DNA of 62,490 bases, taken from contig NZ_BCQG01000019.1 in NCBI RefSeq assembly GCF_001544315.1, positions 1-62,490 of the forward strand, written 5' to 3'. The DNA comes from Geobacillus jurassicus NBRC 107829. Lineage in GTDB: Bacteria > Bacillota > Bacilli > Bacillales > Anoxybacillaceae. Made by a program: the position numbers and the translations under genes. Of the stretch, positions 6,687 to 15,932 are shown piece after piece. A model generated the notes under the pieces. That model was not told the DNA's origin. It was given only the letters and a program-made list of their open reading frames with translations, and made no database searches. How positions within the stretch are numbered: the first letter of the stretch is position 1; each line of letters opens with the position of its first letter.

Positions 6687-7228
6687 CGAAACAAAAAGGA
6701 GAAAAACGAGGCCGCCGGTGGCCGTGGATTGCTGCGGTTTGCGTAGTAGTTGTGCTTCGGCTGTTTGTGTTCAGCAATTACATGGTGGAAGGAAAATCGA
6801 TGATGCCGACGCTCGAGAGCGGCAACTTGTTGATCGTCAATAAACTTTCTTACGACATCGGTTCGATTCACCGGTTTGACATCATCGTTTTTCACGCCAA
6901 CAAAAAGGAAGATTACGTCAAGCGGGTCATCGGTTTGCCTGGCGATCGGATTGAGTATAAAAACGATGTCTTGTATATCAACGGAAAAAAATGCGACGAG
7001 CCGTATTTGCGTCCGTATAAGCAAAAGCTGGGCAAGCTGACCGGTGATTTTACGCTTGAAGAGGTGACCGGGAAAACGCGCGTGCCCCCTGGCTGCATTT
7101 TCGTTCTTGGCGACAACCGGCTTAGCAGCTGGGACAGCCGCCATTTCGGCTTTGTCAAGATCAGTCAAGTAGTTGGCAAAGTCGACCTTCGCTATTGGCC
7201 GTTTGAGCAGTTTGCTTTCTGGTTTTGA
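6683..7228 (+). CDS. sipV: Type I signal peptidase (SipV-like)
   Basis: A 181-residue membrane-anchored type I signal peptidase that removes signal peptides from secreted proteins. One N-terminal membrane segment (about residues 15-31) is followed by the catalytic serine S39 in EGKSMMPTLE, the catalytic lysine K80 in DYVKRVIGLPGD, and the GDNRLSSWDSRHFG box near residue 150. GTG start at 6683 overlaps the upstream stop and has GGAGGGCGGGG before it; an upstream in-frame extension to 6611 lies inside yhjE and is rejected. The name sipV follows the yhjE-sipV order in B. subtilis. Confidence 0.92.
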   Translation: MTKQKGEKRGRRWPWIAAVCVVVVLRLFVFSNYMVEGKSMMPTLESGNLLIVNKLSYDIGSIHRFDIIVFHANKKEDYVKRVIGLPGDRIEYKNDVLYINGKKCDEPYLRPYKQKLGKLTGDFTLEEVTGKTRVPPGCIFVLGDNRLSSWDSRHFGFVKISQVVGKVDLRYWPFEQFAFWF

Positions 7229-7489
7229 AGACGGCGTGCTTCGAAACAGGGGAAGCAACGGTTTCTTCAACGTCTTCTTCTCTTGAATTTCGCGAGAGGC
7301 TGTTTTTGCCTAATGAACGGCATTCTCTATGTCCATTCCCGTCCTTCGGAATGACAGGTGGGGTCGCGCATGAAGATCATCACCCGCTGAAGCTTTTGGC
7401 TGGAAGAACGGTCGAGCGGCAGCGGGAAGGCCGTTTTTTCTTCCAAAAAGCGAACATATGTGCTAAAATAAAACAAACAAAGGAAACGA
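7229..7489 (+). other. Intergenic region before addB
   Basis: 261 bases without a convincing gene. A possible hairpin AACGG / CCGTT followed by T residues (about 7408-7440) may end the yhjE-sipV transcript. An AT-rich stretch GCTAAAATAAAACAAACAAAGGAAACG leads into addB and holds its ribosome site. Confidence 0.4.
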
Positions 7490-10400
7490 ATGGTGGTGGA
7501 TGCGATGTCGTTGCGGTTTTTGCTCGGACGGTCGGGAAGCGGGAAAACGACCGTTTGTCTCGAAGAAATTCGCCGTCAGCTGCAAGAAGATCCAAAAGGA
7601 AGGACGATCGTCTATCTCGTTCCGGAGCAAATGACGTTTCAATGCGAATACGCGTTAATACATACGAAGGAAATGGATGGGATAATCCGCGCCCAAGTGT
7701 TCAGCTTCACCCGCCTCGCTTGGCGCGTGCTGCAGGAAACGGGCGGCATGAACCGCTATCACGTTCATGATGTTGGCGTACAGATGATGATCCGCAAAAT
7801 TATTGAGCAACGCAAACAAGAACTGAAACTGTTTGGCCGCGCAGCGGACAAACATGGCTTTATCGAGCAGCTGAACGAAATGATCGCCGAGTGCAAACGG
7901 TATTGCCTGACGCCGGGCGAGCTCCGCCGCCATGCCGAGGCGCTCGAGGATGGGCCAAGCCATCCGGGCCGCCGTCTGCTCGCTGACAAGTTGAGCGATG
8001 TCGCGCTTGTGTATGAGGAGCTTGAGAAAAGCCTTTCCGGCCACTATCTTGATTCAGAAGATTATTTGCGCCTGCTTGCCGAGCATATTCCGCACTCAAG
8101 TTATTTGCGGGATGCCGACATTTACATTGATGGCTTCCATCATTTCGCGCCGCAAGAGTATATGATCATCGAACAGCTTCTTCGCCATTGCCGGCGCGTC
8201 ACCGTTTGTTTGACGATCGACCGCCCGTATGATGACGGAATGCCGGACGAACTTCAACTCTTTTATTTGCCGGCGCAAACGTACCGCCAGCTGCGCGAGC
8301 TGGCGCTAAGCAATGATATTGCGATCGAAGAGCCGATGGTGCTCTCGTCCAACCGCCGCCATGAAGACGGAGCGCTCGTTCATCTTGAGGCGCAATTTCA
8401 CCGCCGCCCCCTGTCGCCATACGAGGCGACGACCGATGCCATCCATCTTTATGAAGCGGCCAACCGCCGCGCAGAGATTGAAGCAGTCGCCCGGGAGATC
8501 GTTCGCCTTGTCCGAGATGAAGGGGCGCGCTATCGCGACATTGCGCTCATCATCCGCCAAACGGAGGAGTACCGCAATCTGGTGAAAACGGTGTTTTTTG
8601 ATTTTGGGATCCCATATTTTATGGATGAAAAAGAGCCGATGCACCACCACCCGCTCATTGAACTCGTGCGCGCCGCTTTGGAGACGGTAGTGACGCGCTG
8701 GCGATATGAAGCGGTGTTTCGGGCGGTGAAAACGGATTTGCTTTTTCCGGCCGACGGAGACTTGGTCATGTGGCGCGAGGCGGCCGACAAGCTGGAAAAT
8801 TATGTGCTTGCTTACGGAATCAAAGGGGATCGGTGGACAAATCATGAGCGTTGGACGTATCGGCGCTATCAGGCGCTTGACGGTTTGAACGTACCGCAGA
8901 CGGACGAAGAGCGGCAGTTTGAGGACAAGCTCAATGAATGGCGCGAGGCGTTGGCCGCCCCGCTCCGCCGGTTGGAGCGCCGTCTGCGCCGGGCTAAGGA
9001 TGGGCGTGGGCTTTGCACGGCATTATATCTTTTTTTGGAAGAATTGGAGATTCCGAAAAAACTAGAGAAAATGAGCGCGCAGGCGGAAGCGGACGGCCGC
9101 CTTGTGGAAGCGCGTCAGCATGAACAGGCGTGGAACGCTGTCGTCGATTTGCTTGACCAATATGTTGAAATGCTCGGGACAGAATCGATGCCGCTCGCTG
9201 AGTTTGTCAAGATTATCGAGGCCGGGCTCGATCGATTGGAATTCTCCCTTGTGCCGCCGGCGATGGACCAAGTGATCGTCGCCCAGCTTGACCGCTCGCG
9301 TTTAGTCGGGGTGCAATATGCGTTTGTGATCGGCGCCAACGATGGCGTTATTCCAGCAAAAGTGAAGGAAGACGGGCTGATGGCGGAAATGGAGCGCGAG
9401 CAGCTGCGCGAGCTGGGGGTGGCGCTCGCCCCGGGGGGACGGGAGCAGCTGTTTTATGATCCATTTTTTGTTTACTTGGCGCTCGTTTGCCCAAGCCGTC
9501 GGCTGTACGTCACGCATCCGCTTGCTGATGGCGAAGGGAAGGCGCTGATGCCGTCGCCGCTCATCAAGCAGCTGGCTGAACTGTTTCCGCATGCGCCGGT
9601 GCATCTGTGCGGCAACGACCCGTTCGACGCCCCGGCAGAAAAAGCGGAGGCGTTCGTGACCGCGCCGCGGGCGACGCAAACGTATTTGATCAGCCAGCTC
9701 CGAGCGTGGAAGCGCAACTACGGCATCGATCCGCTTTGGTGGGATGTGTACAACACGTTCATCGGCCATCCGGATTGGAAGGAGCAGGTGCGGCATGCTG
9801 TCTCCGCGCTCTTTTATACAAACGGGGCGGCGCCGCTCAAAAAACAATGGAGCCAGCGGCTGTACGGCAAAAAAATTCAGGCGAGCGTCTCGCGCATGGA
9901 GCAGTTTCAAAAATGCCCGTACGCCCATTTCGCATCGCATGGGTTGCGGCTGAAAGAACGGAACGTCTTCCGCCTTGAGGCGCCGGATGTCGGACAGCTG
10001 TTTCATGCGGCCATCAAGCAAATCGCCGACCGGCTGCGCGAACAGCATCTTGACTGGCGCGAACTGTCCAGACCGGACTGCGAGCGGCTGTCGGCCGAAG
10101 CGATCGAACGGATCGCCCCGCTCATCCAGCAGCAAGTTCTCTCAAGCTCCCCTCGCTACGAATATATGAAGCGAAAACTAAAACACGTCGTCGCCCGCAC
10201 GACGCACGTGTTGAGCGAGCATGCGCGGGCGAGCGGCTTCGTGCCGATCGGGCTCGAGCTCTCGTTTGGCCCGGGCGGCGACTTGCCGCCGCTTCGGTTT
10301 CGGCTTCGCGATGGCACAGTGATGGAGCTCGTCGGACGGATCGACCGCGTCGACAAGGCGGAAAGCAGCCAAGGGGTGCTTCTTCGCATCATCGATTACA

Positions 10401-11008
10401 AATCGAGCGCGAAAACGCTCGATTTGACGGAAGTATATTACGGCCTAGCGCTGCAAATGTTCACCTACTTGGACATCGTGCTGACGTACGCCGAACAGCT
10501 CGTCGGCCAGCCGGCCTTGCCAGCCGGGGTGCTTTATTTCCACATCCACAATCCGATCGTTCAGGCGAAGCAATGGGTGGATGATGAGGTGGAATTGGCG
10601 AAAAAGTTGCTTGAACCGTTTCGGATGCGCGGGCTGTTGCTCGCTGATGTCGAGGCGATCCGGCTGATGGACAGCCAAACGGAAGATGGGCAATGGTCAC
10701 TCATTGTGCCGGCCCAGTTGACGAAAAGCGGGTCGATCCATTCGCGTTCGTCGGTGGCGAGTCCATCCGACTTTGCCGCGCTCCGCGAGCATGTCCGACG
10801 CTTGTTTATCGACATCGGCGGGCAAATCGCCGCCGGCGTCGTGTCGATCGCCCCGTACAAGCTGAAAGACAAAACGGCGTGCGAGTTTTGCGCCTTCAAA
10901 CCGGTCTGCCAATTTGACGAGGCCCTCTCCGGCAACGAATACCGGAAGCTCACCCCGCAGACGAAGGAAGCGGTCATGGAAAAACTAGCGGAAGGGAAGG
11001 AAGAATGA
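7490..11008 (+). CDS. addB: AddB, helicase-nuclease subunit
   Basis: A 1,172-residue subunit of the AddAB (RecBCD-like) enzyme that resects double-strand breaks up to Chi sites. Walker A GRSGSGKT lies at residues 13-20. The C-terminal nuclease motif RIIDYKSS is near residue 967. The four iron-sulfur cysteines characteristic of AddB appear as QKCPYAHF near 807 and CEFCAFKPVCQF near 1130. Start 7490 has AAAGGA at good spacing, but the B. subtilis protein opens just before the Walker motif, so ATG 7505 (MSLRFLLGRSG) is an alternative. The end overlaps addA (ATGA). Confidence 0.95.
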   Translation: MVVDAMSLRFLLGRSGSGKTTVCLEEIRRQLQEDPKGRTIVYLVPEQMTFQCEYALIHTKEMDGIIRAQVFSFTRLAWRVLQETGGMNRYHVHDVGVQMMIRKIIEQRKQELKLFGRAADKHGFIEQLNEMIAECKRYCLTPGELRRHAEALEDGPSHPGRRLLADKLSDVALVYEELEKSLSGHYLDSEDYLRLLAEHIPHSSYLRDADIYIDGFHHFAPQEYMIIEQLLRHCRRVTVCLTIDRPYDDGMPDELQLFYLPAQTYRQLRELALSNDIAIEEPMVLSSNRRHEDGALVHLEAQFHRRPLSPYEATTDAIHLYEAANRRAEIEAVAREIVRLVRDEGARYRDIALIIRQTEEYRNLVKTVFFDFGIPYFMDEKEPMHHHPLIELVRAALETVVTRWRYEAVFRAVKTDLLFPADGDLVMWREAADKLENYVLAYGIKGDRWTNHERWTYRRYQALDGLNVPQTDEERQFEDKLNEWREALAAPLRRLERRLRRAKDGRGLCTALYLFLEELEIPKKLEKMSAQAEADGRLVEARQHEQAWNAVVDLLDQYVEMLGTESMPLAEFVKIIEAGLDRLEFSLVPPAMDQVIVAQLDRSRLVGVQYAFVIGANDGVIPAKVKEDGLMAEMEREQLRELGVALAPGGREQLFYDPFFVYLALVCPSRRLYVTHPLADGEGKALMPSPLIKQLAELFPHAPVHLCGNDPFDAPAEKAEAFVTAPRATQTYLISQLRAWKRNYGIDPLWWDVYNTFIGHPDWKEQVRHAVSALFYTNGAAPLKKQWSQRLYGKKIQASVSRMEQFQKCPYAHFASHGLRLKERNVFRLEAPDVGQLFHAAIKQIADRLREQHLDWRELSRPDCERLSAEAIERIAPLIQQQVLSSSPRYEYMKRKLKHVVARTTHVLSEHARASGFVPIGLELSFGPGGDLPPLRFRLRDGTVMELVGRIDRVDKAESSQGVLLRIIDYKSSAKTLDLTEVYYGLALQMFTYLDIVLTYAEQLVGQPALPAGVLYFHIHNPIVQAKQWVDDEVELAKKLLEPFRMRGLLLADVEAIRLMDSQTEDGQWSLIVPAQLTKSGSIHSRSSVASPSDFAALREHVRRLFIDIGGQIAAGVVSIAPYKLKDKTACEFCAFKPVCQFDEALSGNEYRKLTPQTKEAVMEKLAEGKEE

Positions 11009-14000
11009 TGAACGCCACGATTCGTCCGAAGCCGGTTGGGAGTCGATGGACGGATGAACAATGGAAGGCGATCGCCGCCGGCGGCCGGGACATTCTCGTC
11101 GCCGCGGCGGCCGGATCGGGAAAAACGGCCGTTCTCGTCGAACGGATCATCCAAAAAGTGACGGCGGAAGAAGGAGCGGTCGATATCGACCGGCTGCTTG
11201 TCGTCACATTTACCAACGCGGCGGCGGCAGAGATGAAAGCGAGAATCGGCGAGGCGCTCGAGCGGGAGCTGGCCAAGCGGCCGCATTCGCTCCATCTGCG
11301 GCGCCAGCTCAGCCTGCTCCCCCGCGCTGCAATCTCGACGCTTCATTCTTTTTGTTTGGATGTCGTTCGCAAATATTACTATTTGCTCGATTTGGATCCG
11401 TCGTTTCGCATCGCTGATGAAACGGAAATCGAGCTGTTGAAAGAGGACGTTTTGGAAGAGCTGCTTGAAGAAGAATACGGAAAGCCGGACAACGAGCGGT
11501 TTTTCACCGTCGTGGACGCCTATACAGGCGACCGGAGCGACGCCGAGCTGCAAGAGATGATTTTCGCTCTTTATGAATTTTCCCGCTCCCATCCTGAGCC
11601 GGACGAATGGTTGGCCGGTTTGGCCTCGATGTATGACGTCGATGAACGGACGGATATAGAGACGCTGCCCCCGGCCCGCTATATCGCTCAACACGCGGCG
11701 ATGGAGCTGGCGGCGGCCAAACGGCTGATCCGAAGGGCGCTTGAGCTCGCCGAAGAACCGAGCGGGCCGCGGCCGTATGCCGAGCGGCTGCGCGAAGATC
11801 TGGAGATGATCGCCAAGTTAGAGGCGCAACTTTCCGGGCCGTGGGCTGAGCTGCATCGCGCGCTAAAGGCGCTGTCGTTTGGGCGGCTGCCGGCCTGCCG
11901 CGGCAAGGATTATGACGGGCGGCTGATCGATGAAACAAAGTCGCTGCGCGATCAGGCGAAAAAGAAAATGGAAGCGCTGCGCGACAATGTGTTTTCGCTC
12001 GATCCATCCGTTTGGCTCCGCCATATGCGGGAAATGAAGCCGATCGTTGAAACGATCGCTAACCTTGTCCGCCGTTTTGCCGTCATGTTCCAAGCGGCGA
12101 AACGGGAAAAAGGCATCGTTGATTTTTCTGACTTGGAACATTATTGTTTGCATATTTTGCGGCGGCGCGATCCGGAAACGGGCGAATGGCAGCCTTCCTC
12201 CGCCGCCTTGGAATACCAGGCGCAGTTTGATGAAGTGCTTGTTGACGAGTATCAAGATACGAACCTCGTTCAAGAAGCGATTTTGCAACTGGTGAAAAAG
12301 GGGAGCGAACGAACAGGCAATTTGTTTATGGTCGGCGACGTGAAACAGTCGATTTACCGGTTCCGCCTTGCCGAGCCGATGCTGTTTTTGGACAAATACA
12401 AACGATTCACCGCCGATGGGGAAGCAGGGGGGATGAAAATCGACCTCGCGAGCAACTTCCGCAGCCGCCGCGAAGTGCTCGATGGGACGAATTTTCTGTT
12501 TGCACAACTCATGGGGGAAACCGTCGGAGAAATGGCTTACGACGAAGCGGCGCAGTTGAAATACGGCGCCGATTACCCGGAAGGGGCGGATGCGGCGCCG
12601 GAAGTCATGATCATCAACCGGCAGCGCGCGGCGGAAGAGGACGAAGAGGAAGCATCGGAATGGGAAGCGGCGGAACTCGAGGCGCGGCTGATGGCGAAAA
12701 AAATCAAAGAGATCGTTTCCGCTCCGTTTTATGTATACGATCGTTCGAGCGGGCAGCCGAGGCGCGCCATGTACCGTGACATCGTCATCCTTGTCCGCTC
12801 AATGACGAATGCGCCGCAGATGATCGAGCAGCTGCAAGCCCAAGGCATCCCGGCGGCCGCGGATTTATCGTCCGGCTACTTTCAGGCGACGGAAATTTCC
12901 GTCATGCTCTCGCTGTTAAAAGTAATCGACAACCCGCACCAAGACATTCCGCTCGCCGCGGTGCTCCGGTCGCCGCTCTTTCGCTTTGACGAGAACGAAC
13001 TCGCTATGGTCCGGCTTGCCGATCCAAAAGGCACGTTTTACGAAGCGCTCCGTTCGTTTCAGCAAAAGCCGGCGGAAACGGAAGAAGAGGCCAACGCTCA
13101 AAGAAAAGCGGCGGCTTTTTTAGAGCGGTTCGAGGGCTGGCGCACGATGGCGCGCCGCCGCTCATTAGCTGACCTTATTTGGCAGCTGTACCGCGATACG
13201 CAATTTTACGATTTTGTCGGCGCACTGCCAGGCGGCAGGCAGCGGCAGGCGAATTTGCGCGCCTTGTACGACCGCGCACGGCAGTATGAGTCGACGTCGT
13301 TTCGCGGATTGTTCCGTTTTCTCCGCTTTATCGAGCGGCTGCAAGAGCGCGGCGACGATTTAGGGGCGGCTCGGCCGCTCGGCGAGCAGGAAGACGTCGT
13401 GCGCATCATGACGATTCACAGCAGTAAAGGATTGGAATTTCCGATCGTTTTCCTCGCCGGGCTTGCGCGTTCGTTTCATACGCGCGATTTGCACCATCCG
13501 TATTTGCTTGATAAAGAGCTCGGCTTTGCCGCCCGTTTTGTCCACCCGCGGCTGCGCATCAGCTATCCGACGTTGCCGCTGCTGGCCATCCAAACGAAAA
13601 AGCGGCTTGAGCTGCTCGCTGAGGAGATGCGCATTTTGTATGTTGCGCTGACACGGGCAAAAGAGAAGTTGTATTTGCTCGCGTCGGTCAACGATGCGGA
13701 CAAGGAGATCGAAAAATGGAAAAGCGCCGTTTCGGAACACAGCTGGCTTCTCCCAGACGATGTACGGGCATCAGCCCGTTCCTACTTGGATTGGATCGGC
13801 CGGGCGCTCATCCGTCATCGCGATGGGGGGGCGCTTGCGAGAACGAAGCCGCCTGAAGAGATCGCCTCCCATCCGTCTGTGTGGCGCATCGCCATCGTGC
13901 CGGCCGCCGATTTGCGCAGCGAAGAGGTCACCGGGGGGGAGGCGGATGGCGGCGTGCTCCTTGCCCTCGAACAAGGCCGCCCCGTTCCCGTGGAAGGAGG

Positions 14001-14736
14001 GTGGCAGGAGGAGGCAAGCCGCCGCTTGCTATGGCGGTATTCGCATGAGAAAGAAACGACCGTGCGCGCCAAGCAATCGGTGTCAGAACTCAAAGAACAT
14101 CGCGCGCTTTTTGGTGAGCAAGCGGACGAATGGCGGCCGCGCCAAGGGACGGCGCCGGTGTTTTCCCGGCCGCGCTTCATGCAGGAGAAAACGTTGACGC
14201 CGGCTGAAAAAGGGACGGCGCTCCATATCGTCATGCGCCATCTCGATTTGCAAGCGCCGCTTGATGAATCGTCGATCCGCAGTCAAATCGCCCGCCTTGT
14301 TGAAAAAGAGCTGCTGTCGGCAGAACAAGCCGAAGCGGTCGACATAGCGGCGATCGCCGCCTTTTTCGCTTCCGACCTTGGCCGCCGACTTTGCGCCGCC
14401 CGCGAAGTGCACCGTGAAGTGCCGTTCGGCTTGGGGCTTCCGGCAGATGAACTCTACGGCGGCGAAGGGATGGAGAAGGGCCGGCGCGTCCTTGTGCAAG
14501 GGGTGATCGATTGCGTGTTTGCCGACGAGCGCGGCTATGTGATGATCGACTATAAAACCGATGAAGTAACCCGCCGTTTTGCCGGACAAAAGGAAGAAGC
14601 GGCGCGTTTTCTGCTCAGCCGCTACGGAACGCAAATGCGCTTGTATCGGCGGGCCATCGAGCAAATTTGGCGCGCGCCGGTGGCGGAATGCTATTTGTAT
14701 TCGTTTGACGGCGGATTTGTTGTAGCTGTTGAGTGA
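11005..14736 (+). CDS. addA: AddA, UvrD-type helicase-nuclease subunit
   Basis: A 1,243-residue superfamily 1A helicase with a RecB-type nuclease domain, the partner of AddB. Walker A AAAGSGKT is near residues 35-42, the Walker B DEYQDTN near 413, helicase motif III QSIYRFRLAEP near 448, motif V (VVRIMTIHSSKGLEFPIVF) near 800, and the nuclease motif MIDYKTD near 1181. Start ATG overlaps the addB stop. Length matches the family. The operon continues with sbcD and sbcC, grouping break resection and hairpin/SMC-nuclease functions in one transcript. Confidence 0.96.
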   Translation: MMNATIRPKPVGSRWTDEQWKAIAAGGRDILVAAAAGSGKTAVLVERIIQKVTAEEGAVDIDRLLVVTFTNAAAAEMKARIGEALERELAKRPHSLHLRRQLSLLPRAAISTLHSFCLDVVRKYYYLLDLDPSFRIADETEIELLKEDVLEELLEEEYGKPDNERFFTVVDAYTGDRSDAELQEMIFALYEFSRSHPEPDEWLAGLASMYDVDERTDIETLPPARYIAQHAAMELAAAKRLIRRALELAEEPSGPRPYAERLREDLEMIAKLEAQLSGPWAELHRALKALSFGRLPACRGKDYDGRLIDETKSLRDQAKKKMEALRDNVFSLDPSVWLRHMREMKPIVETIANLVRRFAVMFQAAKREKGIVDFSDLEHYCLHILRRRDPETGEWQPSSAALEYQAQFDEVLVDEYQDTNLVQEAILQLVKKGSERTGNLFMVGDVKQSIYRFRLAEPMLFLDKYKRFTADGEAGGMKIDLASNFRSRREVLDGTNFLFAQLMGETVGEMAYDEAAQLKYGADYPEGADAAPEVMIINRQRAAEEDEEEASEWEAAELEARLMAKKIKEIVSAPFYVYDRSSGQPRRAMYRDIVILVRSMTNAPQMIEQLQAQGIPAAADLSSGYFQATEISVMLSLLKVIDNPHQDIPLAAVLRSPLFRFDENELAMVRLADPKGTFYEALRSFQQKPAETEEEANAQRKAAAFLERFEGWRTMARRRSLADLIWQLYRDTQFYDFVGALPGGRQRQANLRALYDRARQYESTSFRGLFRFLRFIERLQERGDDLGAARPLGEQEDVVRIMTIHSSKGLEFPIVFLAGLARSFHTRDLHHPYLLDKELGFAARFVHPRLRISYPTLPLLAIQTKKRLELLAEEMRILYVALTRAKEKLYLLASVNDADKEIEKWKSAVSEHSWLLPDDVRASARSYLDWIGRALIRHRDGGALARTKPPEEIASHPSVWRIAIVPAADLRSEEVTGGEADGGVLLALEQGRPVPVEGGWQEEASRRLLWRYSHEKETTVRAKQSVSELKEHRALFGEQADEWRPRQGTAPVFSRPRFMQEKTLTPAEKGTALHIVMRHLDLQAPLDESSIRSQIARLVEKELLSAEQAEAVDIAAIAAFFASDLGRRLCAAREVHREVPFGLGLPADELYGGEGMEKGRRVLVQGVIDCVFADERGYVMIDYKTDEVTRRFAGQKEEAARFLLSRYGTQMRLYRRAIEQIWRAPVAECYLYSFDGGFVVAVE

Positions 14737-14753
14737 TGCAAGGGGGAGAGAGA

Positions 14754-15932
14754 ATGCGCATTTTGCATACCGCGGATTGGCATTTCGGGCGAACGCTCGA
14801 GGGGCGGAGTCGAATGGCCGAGCAGGAGGCGTTTGTTGATGAGCTTGTGGAGATTGTCAAGAAAGAACAAATCGACGTCATCCTTGTGGCCGGCGATGTG
14901 TTCGACTCCGTCAACCCGCCGGCGGCTGCGGAACGATTGTTCTATGAAAGCCTCGCTCGCCTGTCCGACAAAGGGCGGCGCCCGGTGGCGGTCATCAGCG
15001 GCAACCACGACCACCCCGACCGGATCAGCGCCGCCCGGACATTGATGTATGAGCACAACATTTTTCTTTTCGGCCGCCCGCAGGCGTCCGTTTGCCGGAT
15101 TGACGTCCCGTCATGCGGGGAAACGATGATGCTTGCTCCATTGGCCTATCCGTCCGAATCGCGCCTTGCTGAGCTGTTGTCGTCCGACTGTGAGGAAACC
15201 ACGCTGCGCGATCGGTACGATGACCGCATCCGCGCTTTGTTAGCGGCGATGGCAGCCTCATTCACAGTGGAGACGGTCAATGTCGCGATGAGCCATCTTT
15301 ACGTCGCCGGCGGACATACGTCCGACTCGGAGCGGCCGATTGAAGTCGGCGGCGCCTATACGGTGGCGGCCGAGAGCTTGCCGAAAACGGCGCAATATGT
15401 GGCGCTTGGCCATTTACATCGGCCGCAAGACGTCAAGCGGGCGGAGACGGCGGCGCGCTACTCCGGATCGCCTTTGGCGTACAGCTTTTCCGAAGCCGGT
15501 CATGCGAAATCGGTCACGGTTGTTGACGTGCATCCGGGTGGGGCGGCCAAGGTGGCGGAAATCCCGCTTGCTTCGGGCAAGCCGCTCGTTCGTTGGAAGG
15601 CAACAGAGGGGCTCGCTCAAGTATATCGCTGGTGTGAGGAAGGAAGAGACCGATCGAGCTGGATCGATTTGGAGATCCATGTGACCGAGCCGTTGACAAT
15701 GGAAGAAATTGATCGGCTGCGCAAGCTTCATTCCGGATTTGTCCACATTCGTCCGGTGTTTCCAAATCGGGTGGAAGAGGCGGGGAAAATGAGCCGCGAG
15801 CCGCTTTCACTCGAAGAAATGTTTCACCGCTTTTACGAACGGCAGACGGGCGGGCAAACGCCGGATGAAGAGCTCGTCCGACTTTTTTTGGAGCTGGCGG
15901 CGGAAGAAGAGAAGGAAGGGGGAGAGGAATGA
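14754..15932 (+). CDS. sbcD: SbcD exonuclease subunit
   Basis: A 392-residue Mre11-type metallophosphoesterase that forms the SbcCD nuclease acting on hairpins and protein-blocked DNA ends. Metal-binding motifs are in order: HTADWHFGR at residues 5-13, VAGDVFDSVNP near 46-56, SGNHDHPDR near 82-90, and MSHLYVAGG and ALGHLHRPQ further on. Start 14754 is preceded by AAGGGGGAGA; the in-frame GTG at 14733 overlaps addA but adds only MMQGGER. The stop overlaps the sbcC start. Confidence 0.95.
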   Translation: MRILHTADWHFGRTLEGRSRMAEQEAFVDELVEIVKKEQIDVILVAGDVFDSVNPPAAAERLFYESLARLSDKGRRPVAVISGNHDHPDRISAARTLMYEHNIFLFGRPQASVCRIDVPSCGETMMLAPLAYPSESRLAELLSSDCEETTLRDRYDDRIRALLAAMAASFTVETVNVAMSHLYVAGGHTSDSERPIEVGGAYTVAAESLPKTAQYVALGHLHRPQDVKRAETAARYSGSPLAYSFSEAGHAKSVTVVDVHPGGAAKVAEIPLASGKPLVRWKATEGLAQVYRWCEEGRDRSSWIDLEIHVTEPLTMEEIDRLRKLHSGFVHIRPVFPNRVEEAGKMSREPLSLEEMFHRFYERQTGGQTPDEELVRLFLELAAEEEKEGGEE